Assembly: GCA_937926105.1 (NCBI GenBank)
Contig: CALANS010000088.1
Location: forward strand, 34,528 to 98,527
Reading direction: 5' to 3'
Length of the DNA stretch: 64,000 nt
Source of the DNA: an uncultured Actinomycetes bacterium
GTDB taxonomy: Bacteria > Actinomycetota > Actinomycetes > Mycobacteriales > Nakamurellaceae
The position numbers and the translations under genes were made by a program. This document shows, in pieces, positions 9,002 through 17,400 of this stretch (its first letter is position 1; each line of letters begins with the position of its first letter). The notes beneath the pieces are model-generated. The model did no database searches. It saw only the letters and a list, made by a program, of their open reading frames with translations, and had not been told where the DNA came from.

Positions 9002-9058
9002 GGACGCGGCCATCAGCCAACTGTAAGTCGGAGCTGCCTCGGTGGAGAGGCGTCTTGA
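8999..9058 (+). CDS. Possible 19-codon leader ORF overlapping the hsdM start
   Basis: An ATG at 8999 opens a 19-codon frame whose TGA (9056-9058) overlaps the ATG of hsdM (TGATG). GGAGG lies at 8990-8994, but if the promoter at 8984-8989 is used the message would start after it and the ORF would be leaderless. Its stop-start overlap would couple translation into hsdM. No sequence similarity is recognised, so it may be a chance frame. Confidence 0.25.
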   Translation: MGRGHQPTVSRSCLGGEAS

Positions 9059-10632
9059 TGGCGGACCGCGTCAAGGAAGCTCAGCGTGCTGAGCTGCACA
9101 AGACCATCTGGCGGATCGCGAACGACCTGCGCGGCAGCGTCGATGGCTGGGACTTCAAGTCCTACGTCTTGGGCATGCTGTTCTACCGGTTCATCTCGGA
9201 GAACCTCACCGCCTACCTCAACCGGCTCGAGCGGGAGGCTGGTGACGCCGACTTCGACTACGCCCTGCTGAGCGACAAGAATGCCGCGTTCGGCCGCAAG
9301 GACACGGTCGATGAGAAGGGCTTCTACATCCTGCCGAGCGAGCTGTTCGTCAACGTCCGTAGGCGGGCGGCTGGCGACGAGAATCTCAACGAGACGCTGG
9401 CTCGGGTGTTCGCCAACATCGAGGGATCGGCCGTTGGCGCCGACTCCGAGGACGACCTGAAGGGCCTGTTCGCCGATCTCGACGTGAACAGCGCGAAGCT
9501 CGGCCCGACCGTGGCCAAGCGGAACGAGAAGCTGGTCAAGCTGCTGAACGCCATCGGTGACCTCGACTTCGGGAACGGCGGCTTCACCGAGAACACCATT
9601 GACGCGTTCGGCGATGCCTACGAGTACCTGATGACGATGTACGCCTCCGGTGCCGGCAAGTCCGGTGGTGAGTTCTTCACCCCGCAGGAGGTCAGCGAAC
9701 TGCTGGCCCGCATCACGGTGGTGGGCAAGAAGTCGGTCAACAAGGTCTACGACCCGGCCTGCGGCTCGGGCTCGCTGCTGCTGAAGTTCGCCAAGGTGCT
9801 GGGCAAGGACAAGGTGCGGCAGGGCTTCTTCGGGCAGGAGATCAACCTGACGACGTACAACCTGGCCCGCATCAATATGTTCTTGCACGACATCAACTAC
9901 GAGAAGTTCGACATCGCCCATGGCGACACCCTGATCGACCCGGCGCACTGGGACGACGAGCCGTTCGAGGCGATCGTGTCCAACCCGCCGTACTCGATCA
10001 GGTGGGACGGCGACGCCAATCCGCTGCTGATCAACGATCCGCGGTACGCGCCGGCCGGCATCCTGGCGCCGAAGTCGAAGGCGGACCTTGCCTTCACGAT
10101 GCACATGCTGTCGTGGTTGGCGGTCAACGGCACCGCGGCCATCGTCGAGTTCCCCGGCGTGCTCTACAGAGGGGGCGCGGAGCAGAAGATCCGCCAGTAC
10201 CTCATCGACAACAACTACGTCGACACCGTGATCCAGCTGCCGCCCGATCTGTTCTTCGGCACCACGATTGCGACGTGCGTCATCGTGTTGAAGAAGTCCA
10301 AGAAGGACAACTCGGTGCTGTTCATCGACGCATCGGCCGAGTTCGTCCGTCAGGGCAACAAGAACAAGCTCACCGATCCGAACCGCCAGAGGGTCCTCGA
10401 CGCGTTCGTCGCACGGGCCAGCACCGACCACTTCGCCAAGCTCGTCTCCAACACTGACCTCCGGCAGAACAGCTACAACCTCTCGGTCAGCTCGTATGTC
10501 GAGGCCGAAGACACGACCGAGGTCGTCGACATCACGGCGCTGAACGCTGAGATCGCGAGGATCGTCGCCCGTCAGGCGGAACTGCGCACCGCGATCGACG
10601 CGATCGTCGCCGACCTGGAGGGCGCCTCGTGA
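9058..10632 (+). CDS. hsdM: Type I restriction-modification system, DNA methyltransferase subunit
   Basis: 524 residues from the ATG at 9058, which has GGAGAGG ten bases upstream; longer in-frame starts lack this. An N-terminal helical domain (residues ~5-150) precedes the N6-adenine methyltransferase core. AdoMet motif I is [12 protein letters not shown] near residue 232, and catalytic motif IV is NPPYS near residue 309. The length is usual for HsdM. It methylates adenine in the bipartite site chosen by HsdS and joins HsdS and HsdR in the complex. The next gene overlaps by 4 bases (GTGA), marking the start of a coupled operon. Confidence 0.96.
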   Translation: MADRVKEAQRAELHKTIWRIANDLRGSVDGWDFKSYVLGMLFYRFISENLTAYLNRLEREAGDADFDYALLSDKNAAFGRKDTVDEKGFYILPSELFVNVRRRAAGDENLNETLARVFANIEGSAVGADSEDDLKGLFADLDVNSAKLGPTVAKRNEKLVKLLNAIGDLDFGNGGFTENTIDAFGDAYEYLMTMYASGAGKSGGEFFTPQEVSELLARITVVGKKSVNKVYDPACGSGSLLLKFAKVLGKDKVRQGFFGQEINLTTYNLARINMFLHDINYEKFDIAHGDTLIDPAHWDDEPFEAIVSNPPYSIRWDGDANPLLINDPRYAPAGILAPKSKADLAFTMHMLSWLAVNGTAAIVEFPGVLYRGGAEQKIRQYLIDNNYVDTVIQLPPDLFFGTTIATCVIVLKKSKKDNSVLFIDASAEFVRQGNKNKLTDPNRQRVLDAFVARASTDHFAKLVSNTDLRQNSYNLSVSSYVEAEDTTEVVDITALNAEIARIVARQAELRTAIDAIVADLEGAS

Positions 10633-11150
10633 CCACGGACCGCTTCGGGATCCCGGGCAACGTCTTCGGCGCGCACGACGAGGACTTCTTCAGTGCGTTG
10701 GGGCGAGTGGCGGCCCTCTCGGCCCTGATTGAGCACCAAGCACTCGTGACCTTCCAGACGATGACCAACGCGTTGCAGAGCGAGCACACCCAGCTTGCTG
10801 CAAGCCAGCTCACCGAGAAGGCGTGCAAGGCGCTGCGCCCGATCAACGACGATCAGCACAAGCAGACCCTGCAGCGGTACTTCCAGGACGTTGGTGCCGC
10901 CCTGCGCGAACGCAACGACTACATCCATAACCTCTGGCCCTCACAGCCCGGGGATCGCCTCTTTGGTTGGCGCCACAGCCGGGACAAGAACGCGCCGGCA
11001 GACAAGCAATACGCGTCTCTCGAAACAACGATGAGCGAGCTTAAGGACTTCATCTTGAGGTTGGTCGAGCTGATCCAGCGCCGCGACTGTGTCTACGTCG
11101 CAGCCTCCGCGCTACAGCAGCTGGAGCTGAGAGCAAAGGCTTCATCATGA
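10629..11150 (+). CDS. Small HEPN-like protein inside the type I R-M operon
   Basis: 173 residues, starting at a GTG that overlaps the hsdM stop and ending in an ATGA overlap with hsdS, so it is translated within the hsd operon. It is almost wholly helical. Residues 95-100 read Arg-Asn-Asp-Tyr-Ile-His, preceded by Leu-Arg-Glu and followed by Asn-Leu-Trp. This fits the R-x4-6-H motif with Asn after Arg that marks HEPN ribonucleases. A helix pair before and after the motif suits the four-helix HEPN fold. HEPN anticodon nucleases such as PrrC are known guards of type I R-M loci, but this protein lacks an attached NTPase. Ribonuclease activity is inferred. It could instead be a non-catalytic HEPN-like accessory protein. 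Confidence 0.6.
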   Translation: MTTDRFGIPGNVFGAHDEDFFSALGRVAALSALIEHQALVTFQTMTNALQSEHTQLAASQLTEKACKALRPINDDQHKQTLQRYFQDVGAALRERNDYIHNLWPSQPGDRLFGWRHSRDKNAPADKQYASLETTMSELKDFILRLVELIQRRDCVYVAASALQQLELRAKASS

Positions 11151-12382
11151 GTCACATCGATGAGCTCATCGAGGAGCACTGCCCTGATGGTGTGCCCTTT
11201 AAGGCCTTGGGCGAGATCGGTGAACTCGTACGTGGCAACGGATTACCGAAGACTGACTTCACAGAATCGGGCGTCGGCGCCATCCACTACGGCCAGATCT
11301 ACACCCACTACGGAACCTCAGCGGACAGGACGATCTCGTGTGTGGCGCCTGACACCGCCGCGCGCCTCGCCAAGGTCAACCCCGGCGACATCATCATCAC
11401 CAACACAAGCGAGAACATCGAAGATGTCGGCAAAGCGGTGGCCTGGCTCGGCGACGAGCAGATCGTTACGGGCGGGCATGCGACAGTGCTCAAGCACAGC
11501 CAAGATCCAAAGTTCATCTCCTACTGGCTGCAGAGCCCGTCTTTTCAACAGCAGAAGAAGCGGCTCGCCACTGGAACCAAAGTCATCGACGTGTCAGCAA
11601 AGCAACTCGCAACAGTCAGAATGCCCGTACCGCCTCCGGCGATTCAGCGGGAAATCGTGTCGATTCTTGATAAGATGGAAGAGCTTGAAGCCGAGCTTGA
11701 AGCCGAGCTTGAAGCCGAGCTTGAATACCGCTCTCGCCAGTATTCATACTACGCGGGGGTTTTGCTCGAGAGCGACGAGACCGTACCTCGCGTCAGGTTC
11801 GGGGATGTAGCGACGATTGTTCGCGGCGCCTCGCCGCGACCGATTCAGTCCTTCTTCTGTTCTGCAGAAGAAGGCGTGCCGTGGATCAAAATTGGTGATG
11901 TACCGGCTGGCGGAAAGTACATCACCGGTACGTCGCAGTATGTGACGGCCGCTGGCGCCGCCAAGTCCCGCCGGGTTGAACCCGGTGACTTCGTGTTGTC
12001 CAACTCCATGAGCTTCGGTCGACCCTACATCTCGAAGATCGACGGCTACATTCACGACGGCTGGCTCGCCATCAGCAAATTTGATGATTCTTTTGTGTCC
12101 GACTATCTCTACTATCTGCTGCGATCGGCACCGGTGCAGGAAGAGTTCGCTCGCCGAGCGGGAGCTGGCACGGTCAAGAACCTCAATGCTGACATCGTGA
12201 AGTCCATCGTGATCCCGCTGCCGACTCGTGAGCGGCAGGAGCAGGTTGTTGCTCTCCTCGATCGGTTCGACGCCCTCGTGAACGACCTGAGCATCGGCCT
12301 CCCGGCTGAACTGCATGCTCGCCGTCAGCAGTACGAGTACTACCGCGACCGGCTCCTGACCTTCAAGGAGCTGGTGGCATGA
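11147..12382 (+). CDS. hsdS: Type I restriction-modification system, specificity subunit
   Basis: 411 residues. Two target-recognition domains (about residues 10-165 and 220-365) each end in a conserved helical region with motifs such as Pro-Pro-x-x-x-Gln-Arg-Glu-Ile and LPTRERQEQVV. Each domain reads half of the bipartite DNA site, while the helices set the distance between halves. The central helix carries a run of Leu-Glu-Ala-Glu units encoded by perfect 12-base repeats (11681-11725). The protein ends in the usual RRQQYEYYRDRLL tail. It overlaps both neighbours by 4 bases. The recognition site cannot be predicted from sequence. Confidence 0.95.
   Translation: MSHIDELIEEHCPDGVPFKALGEIGELVRGNGLPKTDFTESGVGAIHYGQIYTHYGTSADRTISCVAPDTAARLAKVNPGDIIITNTSENIEDVGKAVAWLGDEQIVTGGHATVLKHSQDPKFISYWLQSPSFQQQKKRLATGTKVIDVSAKQLATVRMPVPPPAIQREIVSILDKMEELEAELEAELEAELEYRSRQYSYYAGVLLESDETVPRVRFGDVATIVRGASPRPIQSFFCSAEEGVPWIKIGDVPAGGKYITGTSQYVTAAGAAKSRRVEPGDFVLSNSMSFGRPYISKIDGYIHDGWLAISKFDDSFVSDYLYYLLRSAPVQEEFARRAGAGTVKNLNADIVKSIVIPLPTRERQEQVVALLDRFDALVNDLSIGLPAELHARRQQYEYYRDRLLTFKELVA
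11681..11725 (+). repeat. Tandem 12-bp repeat in the hsdS spacer (3 full copies plus 9 bases)
   Basis: The unit GAGCTTGAAGCC occurs at 11681-11692, 11693-11704 and 11705-11716 without change, then GAGCTTGAA at 11717-11725. It encodes repeated Glu-Leu-Glu-Ala in the helix joining the two recognition domains. In EcoR124-type enzymes a change from two to three copies of a similar 4-residue repeat (TAEL) lengthens the DNA spacer by one base. Copy-number slippage here could do the same. Confidence 0.9.
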
Positions 12383-15300
12383 GTGAAGCGCCAGCTCGCA
12401 AGTACGACCCGATCGCAATCAGCGCTGAGAGCACGGTCGTTGCCGAGTTCATCCCGGACGCGACGACAGCGTCGGCCTACCAGTCCGAGGCGGACCTCGA
12501 GCGGGAGTTCATCAAGCTGCTGCAGGGTCAGGCCTACGAGTACCTGCCGATCACTAGCGAGCAGCAGCTCGTCGCGAACCTGCGTACTCAGCTGCAGGCG
12601 CTGAACGGCATCACCTTCAGCGACCAGGAGTGGGACCGGTTCTTCACGGAGAAGATCGCGGGCGCCAACGAGGGCATCGTCGAGAAGACAGTGCGTATCC
12701 AGGAGGACCACATCCAGGTCCTCAAGCGCGATGACGGCTCGACCAAGAACATCATGCTCATCGACAAGACCAGCATCCACAACAATCGCCTGCAGGTGAT
12801 CAACCAGTACGAGATCGGCGCGGGCGAGGGCGGCGCCAAGCACGCCAACCGCTACGACGTGACCGTGCTGGTCAACGGTCTCCCGATCGTGCACGTCGAG
12901 CTCAAGCGCCGCGGTGTGGACATCCGTGAGGCGTTCAACCAGATCGACCGCTACCAGCGGGACAGCTTCTGGGCCGGCTCCGGTCTGTTCGAGTATGTCC
13001 AGCTGTTCGTGATCAGCAACGGCACACTGACCAAGTACTACTCCAACACCACGCGCCGCCAGCACATCAGCGACTCCAGCGGCAAGAGAACCCGCAAGAC
13101 GAGCAACTCGTTCGAGTTCACCTCGTGGTGGGCGGATGCGCAGAACAAGCCGATCCAGGATCTGACTGCCTTCGCCAAGACCTTCTTCGCCCGTCACACC
13201 CTGCTCAACATCCTGGCCCGCTACTGCGTGCTGACTGCTGATCGGCTGCTGTTCGTGATGCGCCCGTACCAGATCGTCGCGGCCGAGCGGATCTTGAACC
13301 GGATCGAGATCTCGACCAACTACCGGCAACTCGGCACGCTGAAGGCCGGCGGCTACGTCTGGCACACGACCGGGTCCGGCAAGACCCTGACCAGCTTCAA
13401 GGCAGCCCAGCTCGCCAGCCGCATGCCGGACGTCGAGAAGGTGCTGTTCGTGGTCGACCGCAAGGACTTGGATTACCAGACCATGCGGGAGTACGACCGC
13501 TTCGAGAAGGGAGCGGCCAACTCCAACACCTCGACCGCGGTGCTCAAACGGCAGCTGGAGGACCCGAGCTCTCGGATCATCATCACCACGATCCAGAAGC
13601 TCGCGACGTTCATCGGCGGCAGCAAGGGCCACGACATCTTCGGCGGCCACGTCGTGATCATTTTCGACGAGTGCCACCGGTCGCAGTTCGGCGACATGCA
13701 CACGGCGATCACCAAGGCCTTCAGGCGGTACAACCTGTTCGGCTTCACCGGCACGCCGATCTTCGCCGTCAACGCGGGAACGAGTGGCAACCCGAGGCTG
13801 CGCACCACGGCTCAGGCGTTCGGCTGCTTCTTGCACGGCGACCCGGTGAATTGTCCGCCGGGCGAGAGCCATCAGATGGCCATCCACGCCTACACGATCG
13901 TCGACGCGATCAGCGACAAGAACGTCCTGCCCTTCCGCATCGACTACGTCAATACCGTTCAGGTCGCGGCCGGCCTGACGGACAAGCAGGTATCGGCGAT
14001 CGACACCGAGAAGGCGCTGCTGGCAGCGGAGCGGCTGACCAAGGTCGTCGACTACACGCTGGAACACTTCGACCAGAAGACCCGCCGGTCGGAGCGTTAC
14101 TCGCTCGGCGAGCGCCGCGTCCACGGCTTCAACGCCCTGTTCGCGACCGCGTCGATCGAGGCTGCCAAGCGCTATTACACCCGGTTCAAGGAGCAGCAGG
14201 CCGACCTGACACCTGACCGTAAGCTCAAGATCGGGCTGATCTTCTCCTATGCCGCCAACGAGGCGGTGGGCGATGACTACCTCGACGAAGAGGGCTTCGA
14301 GACCGGCGAACTCGACCAGTCGTCGCGGGACTTCCTGGAAGCGGCGATCGGCGACTACAACAGCACGTTCGGCACGAGCTTCGACACCAGCTCGGACAAG
14401 TTCCAGAACTACTACAAGGACCTGTCACTCCGACTCAAGAACCGCGAGATCGATCTGGTCATCGTGGTCAACATGTTCCTGACCGGCTTCGATGCCACCA
14501 CCCTCAACACGCTGTTCGTCGACAAGCGCCTTGTCAACCACGGCCTGATCCAGGCCTACTCGCGCACCAACCGCATCCTGAACTCGGTTAAGACCTACGG
14601 CAACATCGTCAGCTTCCGCGACCTGGAAGAAGAAACAAACGACGCCATCGCCCTGTTCGGCAACAAGGACGCCAAGGGCATCGTCCTGCTGGCCCCGTAC
14701 GCCGAGTACTACGACCAGTACGCCGAGAAGGTCCAAGAGCTGCTGACCCAGTTCCCACTCGGACAGCCGATCATCGGAGAGGCAGCGCAGAAGGCGTTCA
14801 TCGCCCTGTTCGGCCAGATCCTGCGCCTGCAGAACATCCTGACCAGCTTCGACGACTTCGCCGGCAACGAGATCCTCACCGAACGGCAAGGCCAGGACTA
14901 CCGCAGCGTCTACCTCGACCTCTACGCCGAGTTCACGAAGGACAAGAAGACCGAGAAGGAGTCGATCGTCGAGGACGTCGTCTTCGAGATCGAGCTGATC
15001 AAGCAGGTCGAGATCAACGTCGACTACATCCTGATGCTGGTCCAGCAATACCGTGAGGCCAGGGGCGACGGCGAGGACCGCGAGATCCGAGCCACCATCT
15101 CCCACGCCATCGATGCCAGCCCGAGCCTGCGCAACAAGAAGGACCTGGTCGAGGACTTCGTCGACTCGATCTCAGCCACTGGAAACCTTGACCAGGAGTG
15201 GGCCGCCTACGTCGCCAAACGCCAGGCCCAGGAACTCAACACGATCATCGAGGACGAGAACCTCAAGCCCGACGAGACCCGCGCATTCATCGACGCGGCC

Positions 15301-15474
15301 TTCCGTGACGGAGAGATCAAGACCACCGGCACAGCGATCACCAAAGTCCTCCCGCCCGTGTCCCGCTTCTCCGCGGACGGCGCTCACGGCGAGAAGAAGC
15401 AGCGGGTGCTGACCAAGCTCGGAGAGTTCTTCGAGCGGTTCTTCGGTCTCGCATTCGGTGGAGGCGAGGCCTGA
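12379..15474 (+). CDS. hsdR: Type I restriction-modification system, endonuclease/translocase subunit
   Basis: 1031 residues, overlapping hsdS by ATGA. The N-terminal nuclease has Asp in NRYDVTVLVNG and Glu-Leu-Lys near residue 174, the PD-(D/E)XK pattern. The SF2 motor follows: Walker A TTGSGKT near residue 332, DECH box with FDECHRSQFG near 430, FTGTP near 455, and later helicase motifs including FLTGFD and QAYSRTNR. The C-terminal helical region binds the methylase core. The length is normal. It translocates DNA and cuts unmodified DNA. It is followed by a 1-base overlap (TGATGA) with a DUF6414-like gene, so the operon does not end here. Confidence 0.96.
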   Translation: MSEAPARKYDPIAISAESTVVAEFIPDATTASAYQSEADLEREFIKLLQGQAYEYLPITSEQQLVANLRTQLQALNGITFSDQEWDRFFTEKIAGANEGIVEKTVRIQEDHIQVLKRDDGSTKNIMLIDKTSIHNNRLQVINQYEIGAGEGGAKHANRYDVTVLVNGLPIVHVELKRRGVDIREAFNQIDRYQRDSFWAGSGLFEYVQLFVISNGTLTKYYSNTTRRQHISDSSGKRTRKTSNSFEFTSWWADAQNKPIQDLTAFAKTFFARHTLLNILARYCVLTADRLLFVMRPYQIVAAERILNRIEISTNYRQLGTLKAGGYVWHTTGSGKTLTSFKAAQLASRMPDVEKVLFVVDRKDLDYQTMREYDRFEKGAANSNTSTAVLKRQLEDPSSRIIITTIQKLATFIGGSKGHDIFGGHVVIIFDECHRSQFGDMHTAITKAFRRYNLFGFTGTPIFAVNAGTSGNPRLRTTAQAFGCFLHGDPVNCPPGESHQMAIHAYTIVDAISDKNVLPFRIDYVNTVQVAAGLTDKQVSAIDTEKALLAAERLTKVVDYTLEHFDQKTRRSERYSLGERRVHGFNALFATASIEAAKRYYTRFKEQQADLTPDRKLKIGLIFSYAANEAVGDDYLDEEGFETGELDQSSRDFLEAAIGDYNSTFGTSFDTSSDKFQNYYKDLSLRLKNREIDLVIVVNMFLTGFDATTLNTLFVDKRLVNHGLIQAYSRTNRILNSVKTYGNIVSFRDLEEETNDAIALFGNKDAKGIVLLAPYAEYYDQYAEKVQELLTQFPLGQPIIGEAAQKAFIALFGQILRLQNILTSFDDFAGNEILTERQGQDYRSVYLDLYAEFTKDKKTEKESIVEDVVFEIELIKQVEINVDYILMLVQQYREARGDGEDREIRATISHAIDASPSLRNKKDLVEDFVDSISATGNLDQEWAAYVAKRQAQELNTIIEDENLKPDETRAFIDAAFRDGEIKTTGTAITKVLPPVSRFSADGAHGEKKQRVLTKLGEFFERFFGLAFGGGEA

Positions 15475-16247
15475 TGACTGGCTCTGGTACGGACACTTCG
15501 TCGGCGTCGATGATCAAGATCGTCTACTTCGACGAGGAGACGGCTTCGGACTACCTCGACATCTCGGCCGGCGGGAAGACTGCCTCAACGAGCGAGAACG
15601 TCAAAGACCGGACGACCAAGCTGCACGGCGAGGTCGAGACGAAGTTGGCAGCCAAGTTCAGCTGGTTGCCGTTTCTCGGCGCGTCGGCGGAGGCCGGGGC
15701 TGGCGCCGAGGTGGGGCTGGCTGGGCAGAGCATCCTGCGGAAGACCCTGTCGAACACGATCCTGACGGACTACCTGGCGCAGGTGAAGGACGATCCGCGC
15801 ATCGCGCGACTCGAGGGGCTCCACGTCACGGCGTCGAGGAACTCGATGGCGTTCATGAAGATGTACACGCCATACATGGTCATCGCGAAGACCGAGGACT
15901 CGGGTATTGACCTGGCCCGGCTTGACGAAGCGCTCGCCGGCGCGAAGGGATACTACGAGCTCGTCGGTGAAGGCGCGGACGGGTCGAAGCGTGTACTGCG
16001 CTTCAACATCAAAGCGTTCCGGAACAACTATGGGCTCACTGATCTCGGCCGAATGCGGCTGGTCTTTCACGGCATCCTCGTCGGCCAAGTCACCGAGGAC
16101 GGGCTCGGCATCGAAGCCGAGATGTCGAGCGGTACTGACGATGATTCGCCGACCGCGCTGGAGCTGGTTGATGGTCCGGCAGCAGCGCACCAGGACCTGC
16201 TCGATGTCTTCGACGTAATACTCGCAGGGGTCGAGTATGCCGAGTGA
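15474..16247 (+). CDS. DUF6414-like protein
   Basis: 257 residues; its ATG shares one base with the hsdR stop. The start MIKIVYFDEETASDYLDI (from residue 13) and the following segment recall DUF6414-type proteins, which open with a short beta strand, an acidic Tyr-Phe-Asp-Glu and a Ser-Asp-Tyr-Leu helix. Residues ~60-85 are rich in Gly/Ala and may be a flexible or membrane-adjacent stretch; no real signal peptide is seen. The C-terminal half is mixed alpha/beta. The function of this family is unknown to me. It is joined by an 11-base overlap to the AAA+ gene, suggesting the two work together. Confidence 0.55.
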   Translation: MTGSGTDTSSASMIKIVYFDEETASDYLDISAGGKTASTSENVKDRTTKLHGEVETKLAAKFSWLPFLGASAEAGAGAEVGLAGQSILRKTLSNTILTDYLAQVKDDPRIARLEGLHVTASRNSMAFMKMYTPYMVIAKTEDSGIDLARLDEALAGAKGYYELVGEGADGSKRVLRFNIKAFRNNYGLTDLGRMRLVFHGILVGQVTEDGLGIEAEMSSGTDDDSPTALELVDGPAAAHQDLLDVFDVILAGVEYAE

Positions 16248-17400
16248 TACCAAGGTCACCATCTACTACGGCCCATCAGTCTGGTTCGAGGCGCAACTCG
16301 GGCGGCAGCAACGGGAGAGCCTGCTAGAGATCGCCTACGAGCGAGACGAAGCCAACCGTCGCCACGTCCACGTGGTCGAGGGACAGGATCCACCCGCTGC
16401 CGAGGCACCACCGCGTCCCAAGCGAGTAGCGGCGGAATCGAGCGACTACGCGAGTCTCGGCGAGCACGTCATCACCAACTTCGCCGGGTTGATCCGCAGC
16501 ATCAACCCAAAGCACCTACTTCTCCATAACCCGCCGGCCCACGTCCAGCAACAACTGGAGCGGTCCTTCGACACTGACGTGAAGCGGTACACCTACCCGG
16601 CGGTCACCCGGGAGACGCTGATCAGGTTTCGTGACGGCTTCGCGAGCCACCTCGTCGGCCAAGCCGCAGTGCGGGAGTCTCTGCTGGCCGCCCTGTATCC
16701 GCTCACTACACGGCGTAGGACGAAGCCAGTCGTCCTGATGTTCTACGGGCCGTCTGGCGTGGGTAAGACGGAGACGGCGCAGTTCGTAAACGGCCTACTC
16801 GGCGGGACACTGCTGCGGAAGCAGTTCTCGATGTTCCACAACGAGAAGTTCGCGTCCTATCTGTTCGGCGGCTCGCACAGCGAGGCATCGTTCGCCCGGG
16901 ACCTGTTGGACCGCGAGTCCGGCGTCATCTTGATCGACGAGTTCGACAAGGCGAACGCGGTCTTCCACAGTGCCTTCTACCAACTCTTCGACAGCGGCAT
17001 CTTCGAGGACAAGAACTACACCGTGCAGCTGGGTCCATCGCTGATCATCTGCACCTCCAATTACCGATCCGAGAGCGAGATCCGAGAGGCACTCGGTGAT
17101 GCCCTGTATTCCCGGTTCGATGCACTGATCCGATTCGAGCCGCTGTCCGCGCCCGAGATCAAGCAAGTGATCGACCGGCTACTCGCCGATCGCCTGTCCA
17201 AGCTCGAGGGCGACGAGCGTGATCGGTTGGACATCGAGCGCCTCAAGTCCATGCTCTACCGGCTCGCCGATAACTCGGGGAACGTCCGCAAACTCGGGAA
17301 GACGGTCGACGAGGTCATCTCCCTGCTCCTCGTGCGCGCGGTACTTGATGAACTCACTCCGGTTGCCGAGCAAAGCCCTCGTGAGGAGCAGGCATCATGA
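16237..17400 (+). CDS. AAA+ ATPase of the Clp/HslU (AAA_2) type
   Basis: 387 residues. The N-terminal ~125 residues are unlike Clp N-domains and may bind a partner. The AAA+ core begins near residue 145 (Leu-Val-Gly-Gln ... ALYPL), as in Clp proteins. Walker A is YGPSGVGKTE near residue 170, Walker B ILIDEFDKA near 230, sensor 1 IICTSNY near 270, and the arginine finger lies in SRFD near 291. A small lid domain follows. No peptidase domain or ClpP-binding loop is evident. It overlaps both the DUF6414-like gene and the OLD nuclease gene, so it is probably part of one defence module. A remodelling role is inferred. Confidence 0.8.
   Translation: MPSDTKVTIYYGPSVWFEAQLGRQQRESLLEIAYERDEANRRHVHVVEGQDPPAAEAPPRPKRVAAESSDYASLGEHVITNFAGLIRSINPKHLLLHNPPAHVQQQLERSFDTDVKRYTYPAVTRETLIRFRDGFASHLVGQAAVRESLLAALYPLTTRRRTKPVVLMFYGPSGVGKTETAQFVNGLLGGTLLRKQFSMFHNEKFASYLFGGSHSEASFARDLLDRESGVILIDEFDKANAVFHSAFYQLFDSGIFEDKNYTVQLGPSLIICTSNYRSESEIREALGDALYSRFDALIRFEPLSAPEIKQVIDRLLADRLSKLEGDERDRLDIERLKSMLYRLADNSGNVRKLGKTVDEVISLLLVRAVLDELTPVAEQSPREEQAS

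Noticed and set aside
9013..10431. 472-codon open frame antisense to hsdM
   Set aside because: Val/Asp/Arg-rich shadow of a firmly identified methyltransferase gene.
12340..14124. 594-codon open frame on the minus strand opposite hsdS/hsdR
   Set aside because: It is a shadow of the G/C-rich third positions of hsdR, with Val/Asp/Gln-rich nonsense composition; hsdR is certain on the other strand.
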